NCBI GenBank assembly: GCA_014529385.2
Contig: CM043956.1
Coordinates: forward strand, 85,859,721 to 85,923,720
DNA length: 64,000 nt
Source: Adiantum capillus-veneris
Lineage: Eukaryota > Streptophyta > Polypodiopsida > Polypodiales > Pteridaceae
Direction: 5' to 3'
Of this stretch, positions 46,546 to 58,505 are shown in pieces. The position numbers were made by a program, and so were the translations under genes. Position 1 is the first letter of the stretch; each line of letters opens with the position of its first letter. Below the pieces are notes generated by a model. It was not told the origin of the DNA and searched no databases. It worked only from the letters and a program-made list of their open reading frames with translations.

Positions 46546-47486
46546 AAAGGTAAGACAAATGGCTGATCTGATTCCAGAACCTCAAAAAACCGCTCCCCAC
46601 CCAGCATGGTGTCAATGACGTGCTGGTAGTGAGCCTTCAAGTCCAGTATTACCTTGATTGAGCGTACACGTGTTGGTATGTGTGATCTGTCTTAAGGTAG
46701 GTTTCACTGATTCATGTGAATCTTAGAGGTGCTTAGTCACTGTCCAAGCTTGTGGGAGAGGGTGGAGTTGTTTCCTCAAACAAACTCAGTAGATCCGTAG
46801 TTTCTCTAGTGAGAGTGTGAGCCAATGATTCCGTTATCTGTGCTACAGCATCAGGTGCGACTTGAAAACTGACTGTGATAATTACCTCGGTGACTTGAGT
46901 TACCCGATTCTCAAAGTAGAATAGTTTTGATTCTCTATTGTGCAGAGCTCCTTCCATTTTGTTGTTGTTGGTTGGTTGTAGGTTGCGGACATGGTTTCGA
47001 CCTTCTCCTTCTTCTTCTTGGCACTTGGCCTATGTATATTATCCACTGGGTTTGGCGTGTTGGTTGACTCTCCCACTGCAAATCGATTAGCGTTACACTT
47101 GGCACTCGAGCTTCGATGGAGATGCGGAGTTCGTCTAGTTGTGCTTGGAGCTCTTCTTCTTCTATCGTCCAATTAGCAAATCCTGCTAGCCATTCATTCA
47201 TTCACAATAGTTTAGGGGTTTCAGTCTTGTAAACTGAAGGGTTTCATGAAAAGATCCTCAGTGGGGGCACCAAATGACCATAGCAAAGCGAACCCCGAAC
47301 CCCGATGGCCTCTAAAACATCGGGGACCAAATGGCGCGCCTCGAGCCTATCATGGTAAAGCAAACAGGGGCACCATCTAGCTTCAGCGGCTAGGACGCAA
47401 ACAACACACCACCATAACAAATTTTTCATCCAAGAGAGATGGATGCTTGGGAGTAATGATGAAGAGGAAAGGGAATGAGATCAAGT

Positions 47487-47526
<40 letters not shown>

Positions 47527-47706
47527 GGGAGGGGGTATAGCGGCTTAGTAATTACACATCACAAAAGTATGGCGAATCCGCACACCCTTCACACATACAC
47601 AAGCTCACTCCAAACACAAGATTAGGTGGCGATTCCGCACACCTCACATGGGAAAAATATTGCAAGAAAACATACTCACAAAACCTCAAGCTTTATTTAG
47701 AGAATA
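46546..47706 (-). mobile_element. Tat-like element fragment: left arm of a large inverted repeat
   Basis: A minus-strand piece of the E1/E2 family: leader (46546-47274, with leader ORFs 47201-46935 and 46957-46733) and the last ~430 bp of the LTR (47275-47706). It is the inverted counterpart of 47750-48905. The junction of about 43 bases holds a small scrambled piece of family leader (GATCTGAGGCCAGAACCTCA). It ends at 46546 in unrelated DNA. Confidence 0.85.
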
Positions 47707-47749
47707 AGGCGACAAATGGATGATCTGAGGCCAGAACCTCAAAAAAATC

Positions 47750-48169
47750 GACATATTCTCTAAATAAAGCTTGAGGTTTTGTGAGTATGGTTTCTTGCAA
47801 TGTTTTGCCCATGTGAGGTGTGCGGAATCGCCACCTAATCTTGTGTTTGGAGTGAGCTTGTGTATGTGTGAAGGGTGTGCGGATTCGCCATCCTTTTGTG
47901 ATGCCTAAGTACTAAGCCGCTATACCCCCTCCCTCACTCTCTCTCTCTCTCTCTCTCACTTGATCTCATTCCCTTTCCTCTTCATCATTACTCCCAAGCA
48001 TCCATCTCTCTTGGATGAAAACTTTGTTATGGTGGTGTGTTGTTTGCGTCCTAGCTGCTGAAGCTAGGTGGTGCCCCTGTTTGCTTTACCATGATAGGCT
48101 CGAGGCGCGCCATTCGGTCCTCGGTGTTTTAGAGTCCGTTGGGGTTCGGGGTTCGCTCTGCTCCCGTCA
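47750..48169 (+). repeat. E2 5' LTR, truncated
   Basis: The last ~420 bp of the 1.55-kb LTR, ending GCTCCCGTCA at 48169. The first 1.1 kb is missing, replaced by the inverted fragment on the left. Confidence 0.88.
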
Positions 48170-48191
48170 TTTGGCGCCCCCACTAAGGATC
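48170..48191 (+). other. E2 primer binding site
   Basis: TTTGGCGCCCCCACTAAGGA immediately after the LTR. The TGGCGCC core matches a tRNA CCA end; tRNA not assigned. Confidence 0.6.
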
Positions 48192-48243
48192 TTTTCATGA
48201 AACCCTTGAGTTTACAAGACTGAAACCCCTAAACTATTGTTAA

Positions 48244-48513
48244 TGGATGAATGGCTAGCAGGATTTGCTAATTGGACGACAGAAGAAGAAGAGCTCCAAT
48301 CACAACTAGAGGAACTCCGCATCTCCATCGAAGCTCGAGTGCCAGGTGTAACGCTAATCGATTTGCAGTGGGAGAGTCAACCACGATGCCAAACCTAGTG
48401 GATATACATAGGCCAAGTGCCAAGAAGAAGAAGGAGAAGGTCGAAACCATGTCCGCAACCTACAACCAACCAACAACAACAAAATGGAAGGAGCTCTGCA
48501 CAATAGAGAATCA
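48244..48513 (+). pseudogene. E2 leader ORF 1, one stop
   Basis: Same as E1 leader ORF 1 (MDEWLAGFANWTTEEEELQS) but with TAG where E1 has CAG in QTQWIYIG (~48394). The Arg-rich and Gln-rich end is otherwise intact. Confidence 0.5.
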
Positions 48514-48708
48514 ACACTATTCTACTTTGAGAATCGGGTAACTCAAGTCACCGAGGTAATTATCACAGTCAGTTTTCAAGTCGCACCTGATGCTGCAGCA
48601 CAGATAACGGAATCATTGGCCCACACTCTCACTAGAGAAACTAGGGATCTACTGAGTTTGTTTCATGAAACAACTCCACCCTCTCCCACAAGCTTGGACA
48701 GTGACTAA
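48484..48708 (+). CDS. E2 leader ORF 2
   Basis: A 74-codon ORF, MEGALHNRES start. It differs from the E1 copy at only a few positions (for example AEQI to AAQI, FQQR to FHET). It starts inside leader ORF 1 in another frame. No family recognised. Confidence 0.5.
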   Translation: MEGALHNRESTLFYFENRVTQVTEVIITVSFQVAPDAAAQITESLAHTLTRETRDLLSLFHETTPPSPTSLDSD

Positions 48709-48725
48709 GCACCTCTAAGATTCAC

Positions 48726-48944
48726 ATGAATCAATGCAACCTACCTCAAGACAGATCACACATACCAACACGTGTACGCTCAATCAAGGTAATACTGGAC
48801 TTGAAGGCTCACTACCAGCACGTCATTGACACCATGCTGGGTGGGGAGCGGTTTTTTGAGGTTCTGGCATCAGATCAGCCATTTGTCTTACCTTTGGTAC
48901 AAGGCAATGTACCGTTTGAAGTTTTAATCTATGTCCTAGTATAA
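48726..48944 (+). CDS. E2 leader ORF 3
   Basis: A 72-codon ORF between leader ORF 2 and gag (RVRSIKVILDLKAHYQHVID, then RFFEVLASDQPFVLPLVQG). In E1 the fourth codon is a TGA (CAATGC to CAGTGA context), but the rest of the frame is conserved, so E1 may use a different start or splicing. Function unknown. Confidence 0.35.
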   Translation: MNQCNLPQDRSHIPTRVRSIKVILDLKAHYQHVIDTMLGGERFFEVLASDQPFVLPLVQGNVPFEVLIYVLV

Positions 48945-49027
48945 GAGGGTATACACGCCTCCTTGTAAAGAAGAAAAAAACTTTTGCAAGTTAAGAAGTG
49001 TGTCTTTCTAGCTCTCTCTCAGTAATC

Positions 49028-50697
49028 ATGGCAAGTGTAGCATTTCCAACATTTAAAGGAAAGAAGGGGAGGATTTGGTAACAGACTTCCTAGATGACTC
49101 TGAAGTAGCATGTGTAGTGAGCAACAAAGATACGGATGAATCCCAGGTTAGAATCTTTAAGCATCTCATGAAGCTAGAAGCTAGATCATGGTACAATGCA
49201 CTTCCACAAGCAACCAAGGATGACTGGGAACCCTTAAAAACCGGTTTTAAGAGGCGCTTTGGGGGAGGTACCACTTCAGAAAAGTTGTGGGACAAGTTGA
49301 GAGACTTGAAGCAGAAGGGTCTTTTAGAATATGCCACCTATGAGTCCAAATTTGTGGATTTGTGGGAACGGTGGATTGAGTCACTGGCAAGGGGGGAATC
49401 CGCACCCGATTTCCTAAAAAAAGATCGGTTCACACATGGCTTATGGCCGCTTCTCAAGGAGAAGGTGAAAGGTAGATTCCCGGCTACGTACGAGTTAGCC
49501 GTTGAGATTGCTCACCTTAAGGACAAGAATCTGCGAATGAAAGCCAAAGAAACCGAGTCAACAGAAGCAGGAACATCGCGTCGACCAGCAACTACGACAA
49601 CCACCATACCACCACCACCGGCTCTTGGGGTAAGAGATGACCAACAAGATATGTTGGCCCATATTACTGACCAACTGCAGAATTTGTCTGTCCACTTAAT
49701 ATAGCAAGGGAGGAGTCAAGAAAGAGATCAAGACCCTGGAAGAGCACAACGACAAAACAGGGAGTATCATTGCTACAACTGCGGAGAAGACGGTCACGGT
49801 ATGTATTACTGTCCCAAACCACGACAAAACTATAATAGAAGAGGTAGGAGGAACCAATTGTCACCCCCTAGAGTAAGAACACCCCCACCCCGAGCACCAC
49901 CCCCACCAACACAAATTCTACGTCCACCCCAGACACCACTACAAGCATCCATTCCACCTCTTCCACCAGCCCCACCACCTGATCGCCCTGTAAACATCAT
50001 AAGGCTAGAAGAGAAAGGAAAAGCCGTAGTAGTGGATCCACCCAGAGCAAAGGAGAGGGACAAGGGTAAGGAGAAGGTAACCTTTTTAGAACCACTTGAA
50101 GCCATGACTGTGAAAAGAGCTAGCAGGGAGAAAGCTACACAATCAGATGATGAGAGAAGCATGAGAGGAGAAACTAGCAAGAGGTCATCCAGGCCACGAT
50201 GGAAATTGGGCATCACCGACTTCCAGCTAGGGGAAAGTTCTAAGCCCTATGATCTAACATTGGATGTGGCAGAGCAAGGGCCGAAGATTACATGGCCACA
50301 GTTGCTACATCTTGTACCTAAAGTAAGGCGACAATGGTCTAAAATGGTAAGTACAAGACGCTCCAAAACAAAGGTAGCCGGACCAATTTTGGGATGCAAC
50401 ATGGATGACATCCTTCCAATTGTCGACGTAAACATAAAAGGAAAGAAGGTTGGAAACACCTACATTGATGGAGGTGCACAAATCTGTGTAATGAGCGAAG
50501 CTATGATGCTTCGATTAGGGCTCGAGGTTGACAGGCCTTCTCCATGCAAGGCAAAGATGGCAAACAACGCAAAAGTAAAGTGTGTGGGTGTGGTAAGTGC
50601 CGTGAAAATCAAAGCTTTCAACACTCAGGGAGAGGTAGATGTTTTTGTAATGCCTACTAAGGGGGAGGGCTATCCACTAATTTTGGGAAGGCCATGA
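49028..50697 (+). pseudogene. gag: E2 Gag-protease, several lesions
   Basis: ATG at 49028. One G is missing from a five-G run after KGKKG compared with E1, shifting the frame within 20 codons. The gag frame resumes at 49075. A TAG at 49702-49704 replaces CAG in HLIQQG. The zinc knuckle is intact (CYNCGEDGHGMYYC, ~49770). After the Pro-rich linker, Gag continues without a break into protease (YIDGGAQICVMS, ~50465), which shows the family encodes Gag and protease in one frame. It ends at 50697 because 13 bases are missing between two GGCCATG words (E1 reads GRPWLMAMKAKQDW). Confidence 0.88.
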
Positions 50698-53600
50698 AGG
50701 AAAAACAGGACTGGGGTACTGGCCTTCTACGCATGATCGGTAAGAAAGGGGAGACAATCTACTACGACATGAGGATTGGCAAGCAGAAGCAAATGAATCT
50801 GGAAACATCGGCAGATGAAACCACTAGAGAATCTTCCAGTTCTAAGGAGGAGACCACATCGACCGACGAAAGTGACAGTTCCATTGATGTGATGGGTATC
50901 ATTATGAAGGATCCACAAAGGGTAAGCACAACTGGTGATCCATCACCAAAAGGGCAACCCAATGAAGAGGATAGCAAATCACCTGGCCTAGGAGGAAGTA
51001 GGTTGAAGGGTATGTTGTCTACGGAATTAACACTTGAGGAGAAAGATAGTTTTTTGCAAATGTTGATGGGATTTCCTAACCTGTTCATTGACAACTATGA
51101 AAGAATCACAGGCATTACAGTGGTGGCATTAACAGTGGTGGCTACAACGACGTCATACAAGAAAAGACACTCTTGGTCGAGGTAAGGAAACTGCTGGAGG
51201 CGGGATTCATCTATCCTGTAGAAAACTCAGAATGGGTGTCACCCGTAGTGGTGACGCCTAAAAAGAATGGTAAGTGGAGGGTCTGTGTTGACTACAAACC
51301 ACTAAATGCAGCTACAAAGAGAGACCACTTTCCTCTCCCTTTCTTGGATGAAATTCTGAATGAAGTAGCGGGTTTTGAATGCTATACCGTCTGTGATGGT
51401 TATTCTGGATACTTTCAAATACGCATAGCCTTGGAAGATCAGCTAAAAACCACTTTTATCACGCCATGGGGTTGTTTTGCATACAGGGTTATGCCATTTG
51501 GTCTCACAAATGCACCTGCCACATTCCAAAGATATGTCACATATGTTTTTCAACCGTTCTTTGGAACATCCATAAGAGTGTTCATTGATGATTTTTGTAT
51601 ATATAGCTCCTGTATTTCACATTTAGAAAAGGTAACTAAAGGTTTGGCCAGGTTGCAGAGCCTAGGTGGGCAATTAAATGTGGATAAATGTCACATTGGG
51701 GAGAGTAAAGTCATTCTACTAGGCCATGAAATTTCAGCAAGAGGTATCAACGCGGACCCAAGTAAGGTGTCCTCACTCATAGCCCTACCTTCACCAACGA
51801 CCGCACGTCAGCTGGTCTCTTTTCTACAGAAGGTGAGGTACTTAAGTAGACTCATACATCTACTATCACAACTTGTTCTACCACTGCAACAACTCACTCA
51901 AAGATCAACTTTCACTTGGGATGAGGAAAGTGAACATCACTACAACAAGTTAAAGGAGGTCTTAGCCACTCTGCCACCTAAGTGGGATGAAAAATTCTAT
52001 GTCACCTCAAGTGTTGGTGATGACTCATTGGGGGCTGTGCTACTCCAAAAGGATACGACAACATCTTTCATGAGGACAATCTACTTCTCTAGTCGAATGA
52101 TGACAGCAGGAGAGAAAGGTTTCACCCATGTGGAACACTTAGTCCTAGCTCTTAGATTTGCAACTACAAATTTTAGGTCATATTTGCTGCGTAAGCAATT
52201 TGTGATTCTAACCACGGATGAAATATTTCCCTATGTTGTACAACACATGGATGTGTCTGCTAGGATTACGAAATGGCTAGTTCGTCTGCAAGAGTTTGAC
52301 TACACGGTACAGGTAGAAAGCACGACAAGGGCAAGTTTGGGGGGACTCATGACCTACCACGTCTTTGAAGGGAAGAAGAAGCAATCTAAGGGAGGAGAAG
52401 TCCGATTACCTCCAGTACCACCGATGGTAGAAGGAGCATACTCTCTCTACTTTGATGGAGCCTACAAGCAAGCGTCTGACAAAGCAGTTGCAGGCATAGT
52501 GGTCTTTGATCACAAAGGGACAAAGGTATTTTCTTTGGGCGAATTGTTAGATTCACATTCTAACAATGAAGCTGAGTATACAGCACTAACCAAGGGTCTT
52601 CAATGGTGCGTCTCACAAGGTGTACAACACCTTAATGTATTTGGGGATGCTCTACTTCTGGTAAGGCAAGTAAATGGAGCATGGACATGCAAGAATCCTA
52701 GTTTAAGGACTCACTTAAGTGGTGTAAAAACCTTGTTGGGTAAGTTTGAAGAAGTTCAAATACACCATATCCCAAGGGCTCAAAACCAAGAAGCAGATGC
52801 CCTAGCAAGTGAAAGACTACAGGAAGTGGTGGTTGGAGCAATAAAGCTAAAGCTCCCTCTATTTCAAGGCAGTGATGCCTTGCCTGACATCATGCATTTT
52901 TTGGAAACAGGAGAATGCCCATCAGATTTAACAAAGGGATAGAAGCAATGGCTGATGCGGAAGGCCATAAGGTATCGACTCATCAATGACGGTTTGTAGT
53001 GTAAGGGTAAGGACCAAATACTCAGGATGGTCCCTCTCTCTCAGGAAATCACGGGAGTAATCGCTAGTTGTCACGACGGGGTTTGTGGTGGTCACTTTGC
53101 CCTAGACATAACAAGTAGGAAAATCTTGCAGGTAGGCTTCATATGGCCTAGCGTCAACTGTGATGTACACCACTGGTGCAAAACGTGTAAGTTGTGTCAA
53201 AAGGTCAGCACTAGGTCACTTATGCCTGAACCACAGACACCTATTCTCTCATATGGCCCATTTGAAAAATGGGGTATCGATGCCATTGGGCCATTACCAA
53301 GGGTCAACTCAGGAAAATTCTACATTATCATGGGGGTCGACTACATGACTAGATGGGCAGAGGCTACAACCACCACTAGAATCACAGCGGTAGAGGTAGC
53401 TAAATTTATCTACGAGCACATATGCTGTAGGTTTGGCACACCTTTAGAGATCATCTCTGATAGAGGGCCAGGTTTTAGAGCAGACTTGGTAGGAGAATTA
53501 ATGCAGAAACCGGGCATTACAAGGAGGCACTCTTCACCATATTACCCTCAATGTAATGGCCTAGTTGAAAAGGTAAATGGAATGGTTTCTAAAATTATTA

Positions 53601-54218
53601 CCAAGCAGGTAAACAATCATCCTAGAGACTGGGATAAGTATCTACTGCCAGCTTTATGGGTCTACAGAACTTCATTTCTTACATCCTTGTGATTCACAAC
53701 CGTATCATCTAGTATTTGGTAAGGAATCAATCTTGCCCATTGAAGTGCAACTACAAAGTCTCAGAGTAATGGCAAGCTAGCTTCAACAACCCAACATGCA
53801 TTTGAGAGATCACATCATCAACTTGGAAAGACTGCAGCTGGATAGAGAAGAAGAAATAAATTATTATGCAGCACAAGCAGAGCATAGACGGCTTAGCTTT
53901 AACGAGCATCTCCGGAAAAAAGAATTGAAGAAAGGAATTTTGGTGCTCCGCTACGACAATCGCTTCGACACGCACAAGGATAAGAAATTCCTACTCCAAT
54001 GGGAAGGTCCTTTCATCGTCAGGAAAAAGTATGCCAATGGAAGCTACCAGCTTATGGAGCCTGATGGAAAACTTCATAAAACCAGGGTAAATGGTTGGCG
54101 ACTTAAACCTTATTTTCTTCGATTTGACCAGGCTCCACCTATTGACATTCCAGATGAGGACACACCATCAGTTGCCACCTCCGACGATAATGATCAAACA
54201 GATGAGCTAGAGACATGA
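50694..54218 (+). pseudogene. pol: E2 Pol: RT, RNase H, archaeal-type RNase H, integrase
   Basis: Protease tail to RT linker at 50694-51185, with the EHHIKLKEG block lost compared with E1. The frame 51173-52942 holds RT ([15 protein letters not shown], catalytic VFIDDFCIY), gypsy RNase H (FTWDEESEHH, VGDDSLGAVLLQ) and then a second RNase H of archaeal/plant type with all four acidic positions visible: YFDGAYKQ, NNEAEYTAL, FGDALLLVRQ, QEADALA. The dual RNase H places the family in the Tat lineage. After TAG 52940-52942 and a second TAG near 52997, the same frame gives integrase (CGGHFALDITSRKIL, CKTCKLCQ; GIDAIG, SDRGPGF, GLVEKVNG). A frameshift near 53685 separates the C-terminal part (53751-54218; DKKFLLQWEGPFIVRKKY). 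Confidence 0.92.
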
Positions 54219-54230
54219 ATGACTCTAGCC

Positions 54231-54242
54231 AAAAGGGGAGGG
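54231..54242 (+). other. E2 polypurine tract
   Basis: AAAAGGGGAGGG four bases before the 3' LTR start at 54247. Confidence 0.78.
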
Positions 54243-54246
54243 CTAA

Positions 54247-55792
54247 TGATGGGGGCTTTTCACAAGCCAAGCTCCCATACCCCTCTTCTCTCGTCCCCAC
54301 CCCATGAAAACCCCTCTTAGGGAGGGAGTGATAAAAGGCATTGGAAAAAGTAAGAAAAAAATAAAGTATGATTATGTAAATATATAAGAAAGGTAAAATA
54401 GGCCACCTCATGCCTGCGGGGTAGCCCATCCCCACCTTGCCTCCTTTTTCTTCACTGTTGCCCCGCTGTGTGTTCCTTTTCCTTTCCTCCACTCAAAAGG
54501 TCAACCCCCTCTCTCTTCCCCTTGTCCTTTCTCCTTTCTCTCTCCCCTCAAGCTACCCCACCTCTCACCAATAATGCATTCTAACTCACAATTAATGCAC
54601 CCTAACTCACATGCAACTTACCCTATGTTCATAAATAGTATACCCCACCCCCCCTTTCTCTCTCCTATCATATCCCATGACCCAAATACCCCCCTCTCTC
54701 TCTAAAGGGCGCCATGTCTCTTGTCTTGTAGCTAAATAACCTCCCTCACACTCACACACACTCAGTTTCATTGAAAAAGGTGCCCACAGACCCATCCCCA
54801 CCCGGTCGTTACCTGATTTTTCTTGTGTTCACACACATCTGCACACAGATTCACCTCTGAACACACTCCCCTCTCTCCCCTCTTGTAATTACTTTCGTCT
54901 CCATGTCACCTCTCACTTTTTTTCATCAACCCATCTCTCTCTCTTAGTCTCTCTCTCATGAGACTTCTGTTTTGGCACATATACACACAGCCAGACAAGT
55001 GGGGCCCACAGTCACATGGCCTATGTAGATAATAATTTCTTCATTTCTAAATTCTATAATTATTCCCCCCTCCTCCCCTATATAAAGAGGGGTCACCATC
55101 ACACTAAACACACACAAAATCACAAAAGAACACACTATGCACTGTGTGTGCCTAGTGCACACACACACACACACACACCATCACCATCACCGCAATCACC
55201 ATGCTTGTCTTGAGGATGACCTCTACACCCTTGGCTATGGAAGATGAAGGGAAACTAAATGAAGGATGATGGCCATAACCCTCGTGCGTGTCTTTGCCAT
55301 CAACTCCCACCTATCCACCATGTGCTCTACCACTCTCTCCCTTCTCATTCCCCTACCCTATGCTCCCCATTTCATTGCCTTATTCTCTAAAAATATATTG
55401 AGGTTTTGTGAGTTTTTTTTCTTGCAATGTTTTGCCCATGTGAGGTGTGCGTAATCGCCACCTAATCTTGTGTTTGGAGTGAGCTTGTGTATGTGTGAAG
55501 GGTGTGCGGATTCGCCATCCTTTTGTGATGCCTAAGTACTAAGCCGCTATACCCCCTCCCTCACTCTCTCTCTCTCTCTCCCTTGATCTCAATTCCTTTC
55601 CTCTTCATCATTACTCCCAAGCATCCATCTCTCTTGGATGAAAACTTTGTTATGGTGGTGTGTTGTTTGAGTCCTAGCCGTTGAAGCTAGGTGGTGCCCC
55701 TGTTTGCTTTACCATGACAGGCTCGAGGCGCGCCATTCGGTCCCCGGTGTTTTAGAGGCCGTCGGGGTTCGGGGTTCGCTTTGCTCCCGTCA
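54247..55792 (+). repeat. E2 3' LTR
   Basis: 1,546 bp, TGATGGGGGCTTTTCACAAG to TTGCTCCCGTCA. A TATA box TATATAAAG is at 55079-55087. It contains (CA)n at ~55155-55180 and (CT)n at ~55565-55580. It matches the E1 LTR end to end. Confidence 0.93.
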
Positions 55793-58015
55793 ACATCACT
55801 ATCAAAGAATAGGAGTATGCACAAGGTTACGTTCCAAAGGTAGAGCACTCATACAACTAAACCATATTATAGTTTTTACTTGATTTAATCTTTGTAATTG
55901 ATTGTATACGTTTTTTAATTCTAAAGTATTATCGGGTTGTTGCAATTGCACCATAGTTGTCTGGCACTAACATACTATCAAAACTCATGGAAGCGACTCG
56001 AATGGGACACGAAGACACTATCAATCCTGCTTCACATGCCCGACCACTCCAAAATCAAGGCACGATGTGATACCAATGTTACACTAGTATAATGCCTCTA
56101 CTAGCATGAGAGGGTCTAGTTGATAGCTCACCTCCTAGTCATGAGAAGAATCGGGCTTGCACCTCATTCTTGCATCATTTATAATTTGTGGCTTGCTGTC
56201 CATGTAGGTCCAATCGTCAGGGTGCTTCAATTGGGAAATATCCCCCTAAACCCCACTTTCCGGCTAGAAGGCCGTCGACCTGTTTGTAGCCATTACAAGC
56301 TACATGACAAACACCTTGCATATTTTCCAGATCTCATTAATATCGAGTGGATCCATGAGAGAATGACCGAAGCAAAGGCATGAGGAGAGGACATCAATAT
56401 CAAAGAATAGGAGTATGCACAAGGTTACGTTCCAAAGGTAGATCACTCATACAACTAAACCATATTATAGTTTTTACTTGATTTAATCTTTGTAATTGAT
56501 TGTATACTTTTTTTAATTCTATAGTATTAGCGGGTTGTTGCAATTGCAGCATAGTTTTCTGGCACTAACATACTCTCAAAACTCATGCAAGTGACTCGAA
56601 TGGGGCACGTAGACTCTATCAATCCTCCTTCACACGCCCGACCACTCCAAAATCAAGGCATGATGTGATACCAATGTTACACTAGTATAATGCCTCTACG
56701 AGCATGAGAGGGTCTGGTTGATAGCTCACCTCCTAGTCATGAGAGAATTAGGCGTGCACCTCCTTCTTGCATCATTTATAATTTGTGGCTTGCCATCCAT
56801 GTAGGTCCGATCGTCAGGGTGCTTCAATTGGGAAGTCTCCCCCTAAACCCCACTTTCCAACTCAGTCGGCTAGAAGGCGGTCGACCTGTTTGTAGCCATT
56901 ACAAGCTACGTGATAAACACCTTGCATATTTTCAGATCTCATTAATATCAAGTGAATCCACGAGTGAATGACCGAAGCAAAGGCGTGAGGAGAGGACATT
57001 ACTATAAAAGAATAGGAGTATGCACAAGGTTACGTTCCAAAGGTAGAGCACTCATACAACTAAACCATATTATAGTTTTTACTTGATTTAATCTTTGTAA
57101 TTGATTGTATACATTTTTTAATTCTATAGTATTATCTGGTTGTTGCAATTGCAGAATAGTTGTCTGTCACTAACATACTATCAAAACTCATGGAAGCGGC
57201 TCGGATGGGGCACAAAGACTCTATAATTCCTTCTTCACACGCCCGACCACTCCAAAATTAAGGCACAATGTGATACCAATATTACGCTAGTGTAATGCCT
57301 CTACGAGAACGAGAGGGTCTAGTTGATAGCGCACCTCCTAGTCATGAGAAGAATCAGGCTTGCACCTCATTCTTGCATCATTTATAATTAGTGGCTTGCC
57401 ATCCATGTAGGCCCAATCATCAGCGTGATTCATTTGGGCAATCTCAACCTGAACCCCACTTTCCAACTCAGTGGCTAGAATGTTACACTAGTATAATGCC
57501 TCTACGAGCATGAGAGGGTCTAGTTGATAGCTCACCTACTAGTCATAAGAAGAATCAGGCTTGCACCTCATTCTTGCATCATTTATAATTTGTGGCTTGC
57601 CGTCCATGTAGGTCCGATTGTCAGGGTGCTTCAATTGGGCAATCTCCCCCTGAACCCCACTTTCCAACTCAGCGCGGCTAGAAGGCGGTCGACCTGTTTG
57701 TATCCATTACAAGCTATGTGACAAACACCTTGCATATTTTCCAGGTCTCATTAATATCGAGTGGATCCATGAGAGAATGAACAAAGCAAAGGCATGAGGA
57801 GAGGACATCACTATCAAAGAATAGGAGTATGCACAAGGTTACGCTCCAAAGATAGAGCACTCATACAACTAAACCATATTATAGTTTTTACTTGATTTAA
57901 TCTTTGTAATTGATTCTATAGTATTAGCGGGCTGTTGCAATTGCAGCATAGTTTTCTGGCACTAACATACTGTCAAAACTCATGGAAGCGACTCGGATGG
58001 GGCATGGAGACTCTT
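55793..58015. repeat. Tandem array of a ~600-bp unit
   Basis: Unit starts (ACATCACTATCAAAGAATAG, GGAGTATGCACAAGGTTACG) occur at 55793, 56391, 56996 and 57805. Periods are 598, 605 and 809 bases; the third unit has an extra ~205-bp internal duplication (about 57270-57480 against 57482-57690), and the fourth is partial. The units share a protein-like stretch (VCSHYKL, KHLAYF, ISLISSES/LINIEWIHE), so the repeat may derive from a gene or transposon fragment. ORFs at 56120-56383, 56783-56971 and 57524-57721 are copies of it. Confidence 0.88.
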
Positions 58016-58505
58016 TGAGGGTGTCAACCCCAAGAAGTGAACCTATAGAACAAAGCTATCTATAGCGCTAGAAAATCTATCACTCTAAACCCAAGCAATT
58101 TTCCTATGTCCTGGCTTGCAACTCTCGATCGTCACGCCATTTTGGCACTGAAAAAAAATTCAAAATGCAATGGAACTTTATGAGGAAGTCTAAGAGGTTT
58201 AGGGGCACTATCCTACCATGTCTGGTTGCAATCCGGCAAGGTACTAAAATCACAATCCATCATGATCAAGGTCCTAAAAATTGTAACAAAACTATCAAGA
58301 AAGGTCACCCTATGGTCTAGGAACACTCTCCTATGGTTGAAACATAAAAAAGAAACCCATGTATGCACTCAAAATAGAAGACTTATCTTGCAGATAGGCA
58401 TTCGTAAACCATAGCAAAATTCAGAATGTTTACACTTAACTAGAAGAGCACAAGATAAGGAACACAGTGCAAATGTTGGAATCAAATTTGGATTACTAGA
58501 GCTTT
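58016..58505. other. Spacer, nothing recognised
   Basis: No repeat pair or credible gene. The ORF at 58226-58414 has random composition. Confidence 0.4.

Larger units (their letters stand above)
47750..55792 (+). mobile_element. E2: Tat-like Ty3/gypsy retrotransposon with truncated 5' LTR
   Basis: In plus orientation: the last ~420 bp of the 5' LTR (to 48169), primer site, leader ORFs, gag (from 49028), protease, RT, RNase H, archaeal-type RNase H, integrase, PPT and a full 3' LTR (54247-55792). The 5' side is fused head-to-head to another piece of the same family. Its right end falls exactly in a ~600-bp tandem repeat, next to ACATCAC. Many small lesions make it non-autonomous. Confidence 0.92.
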
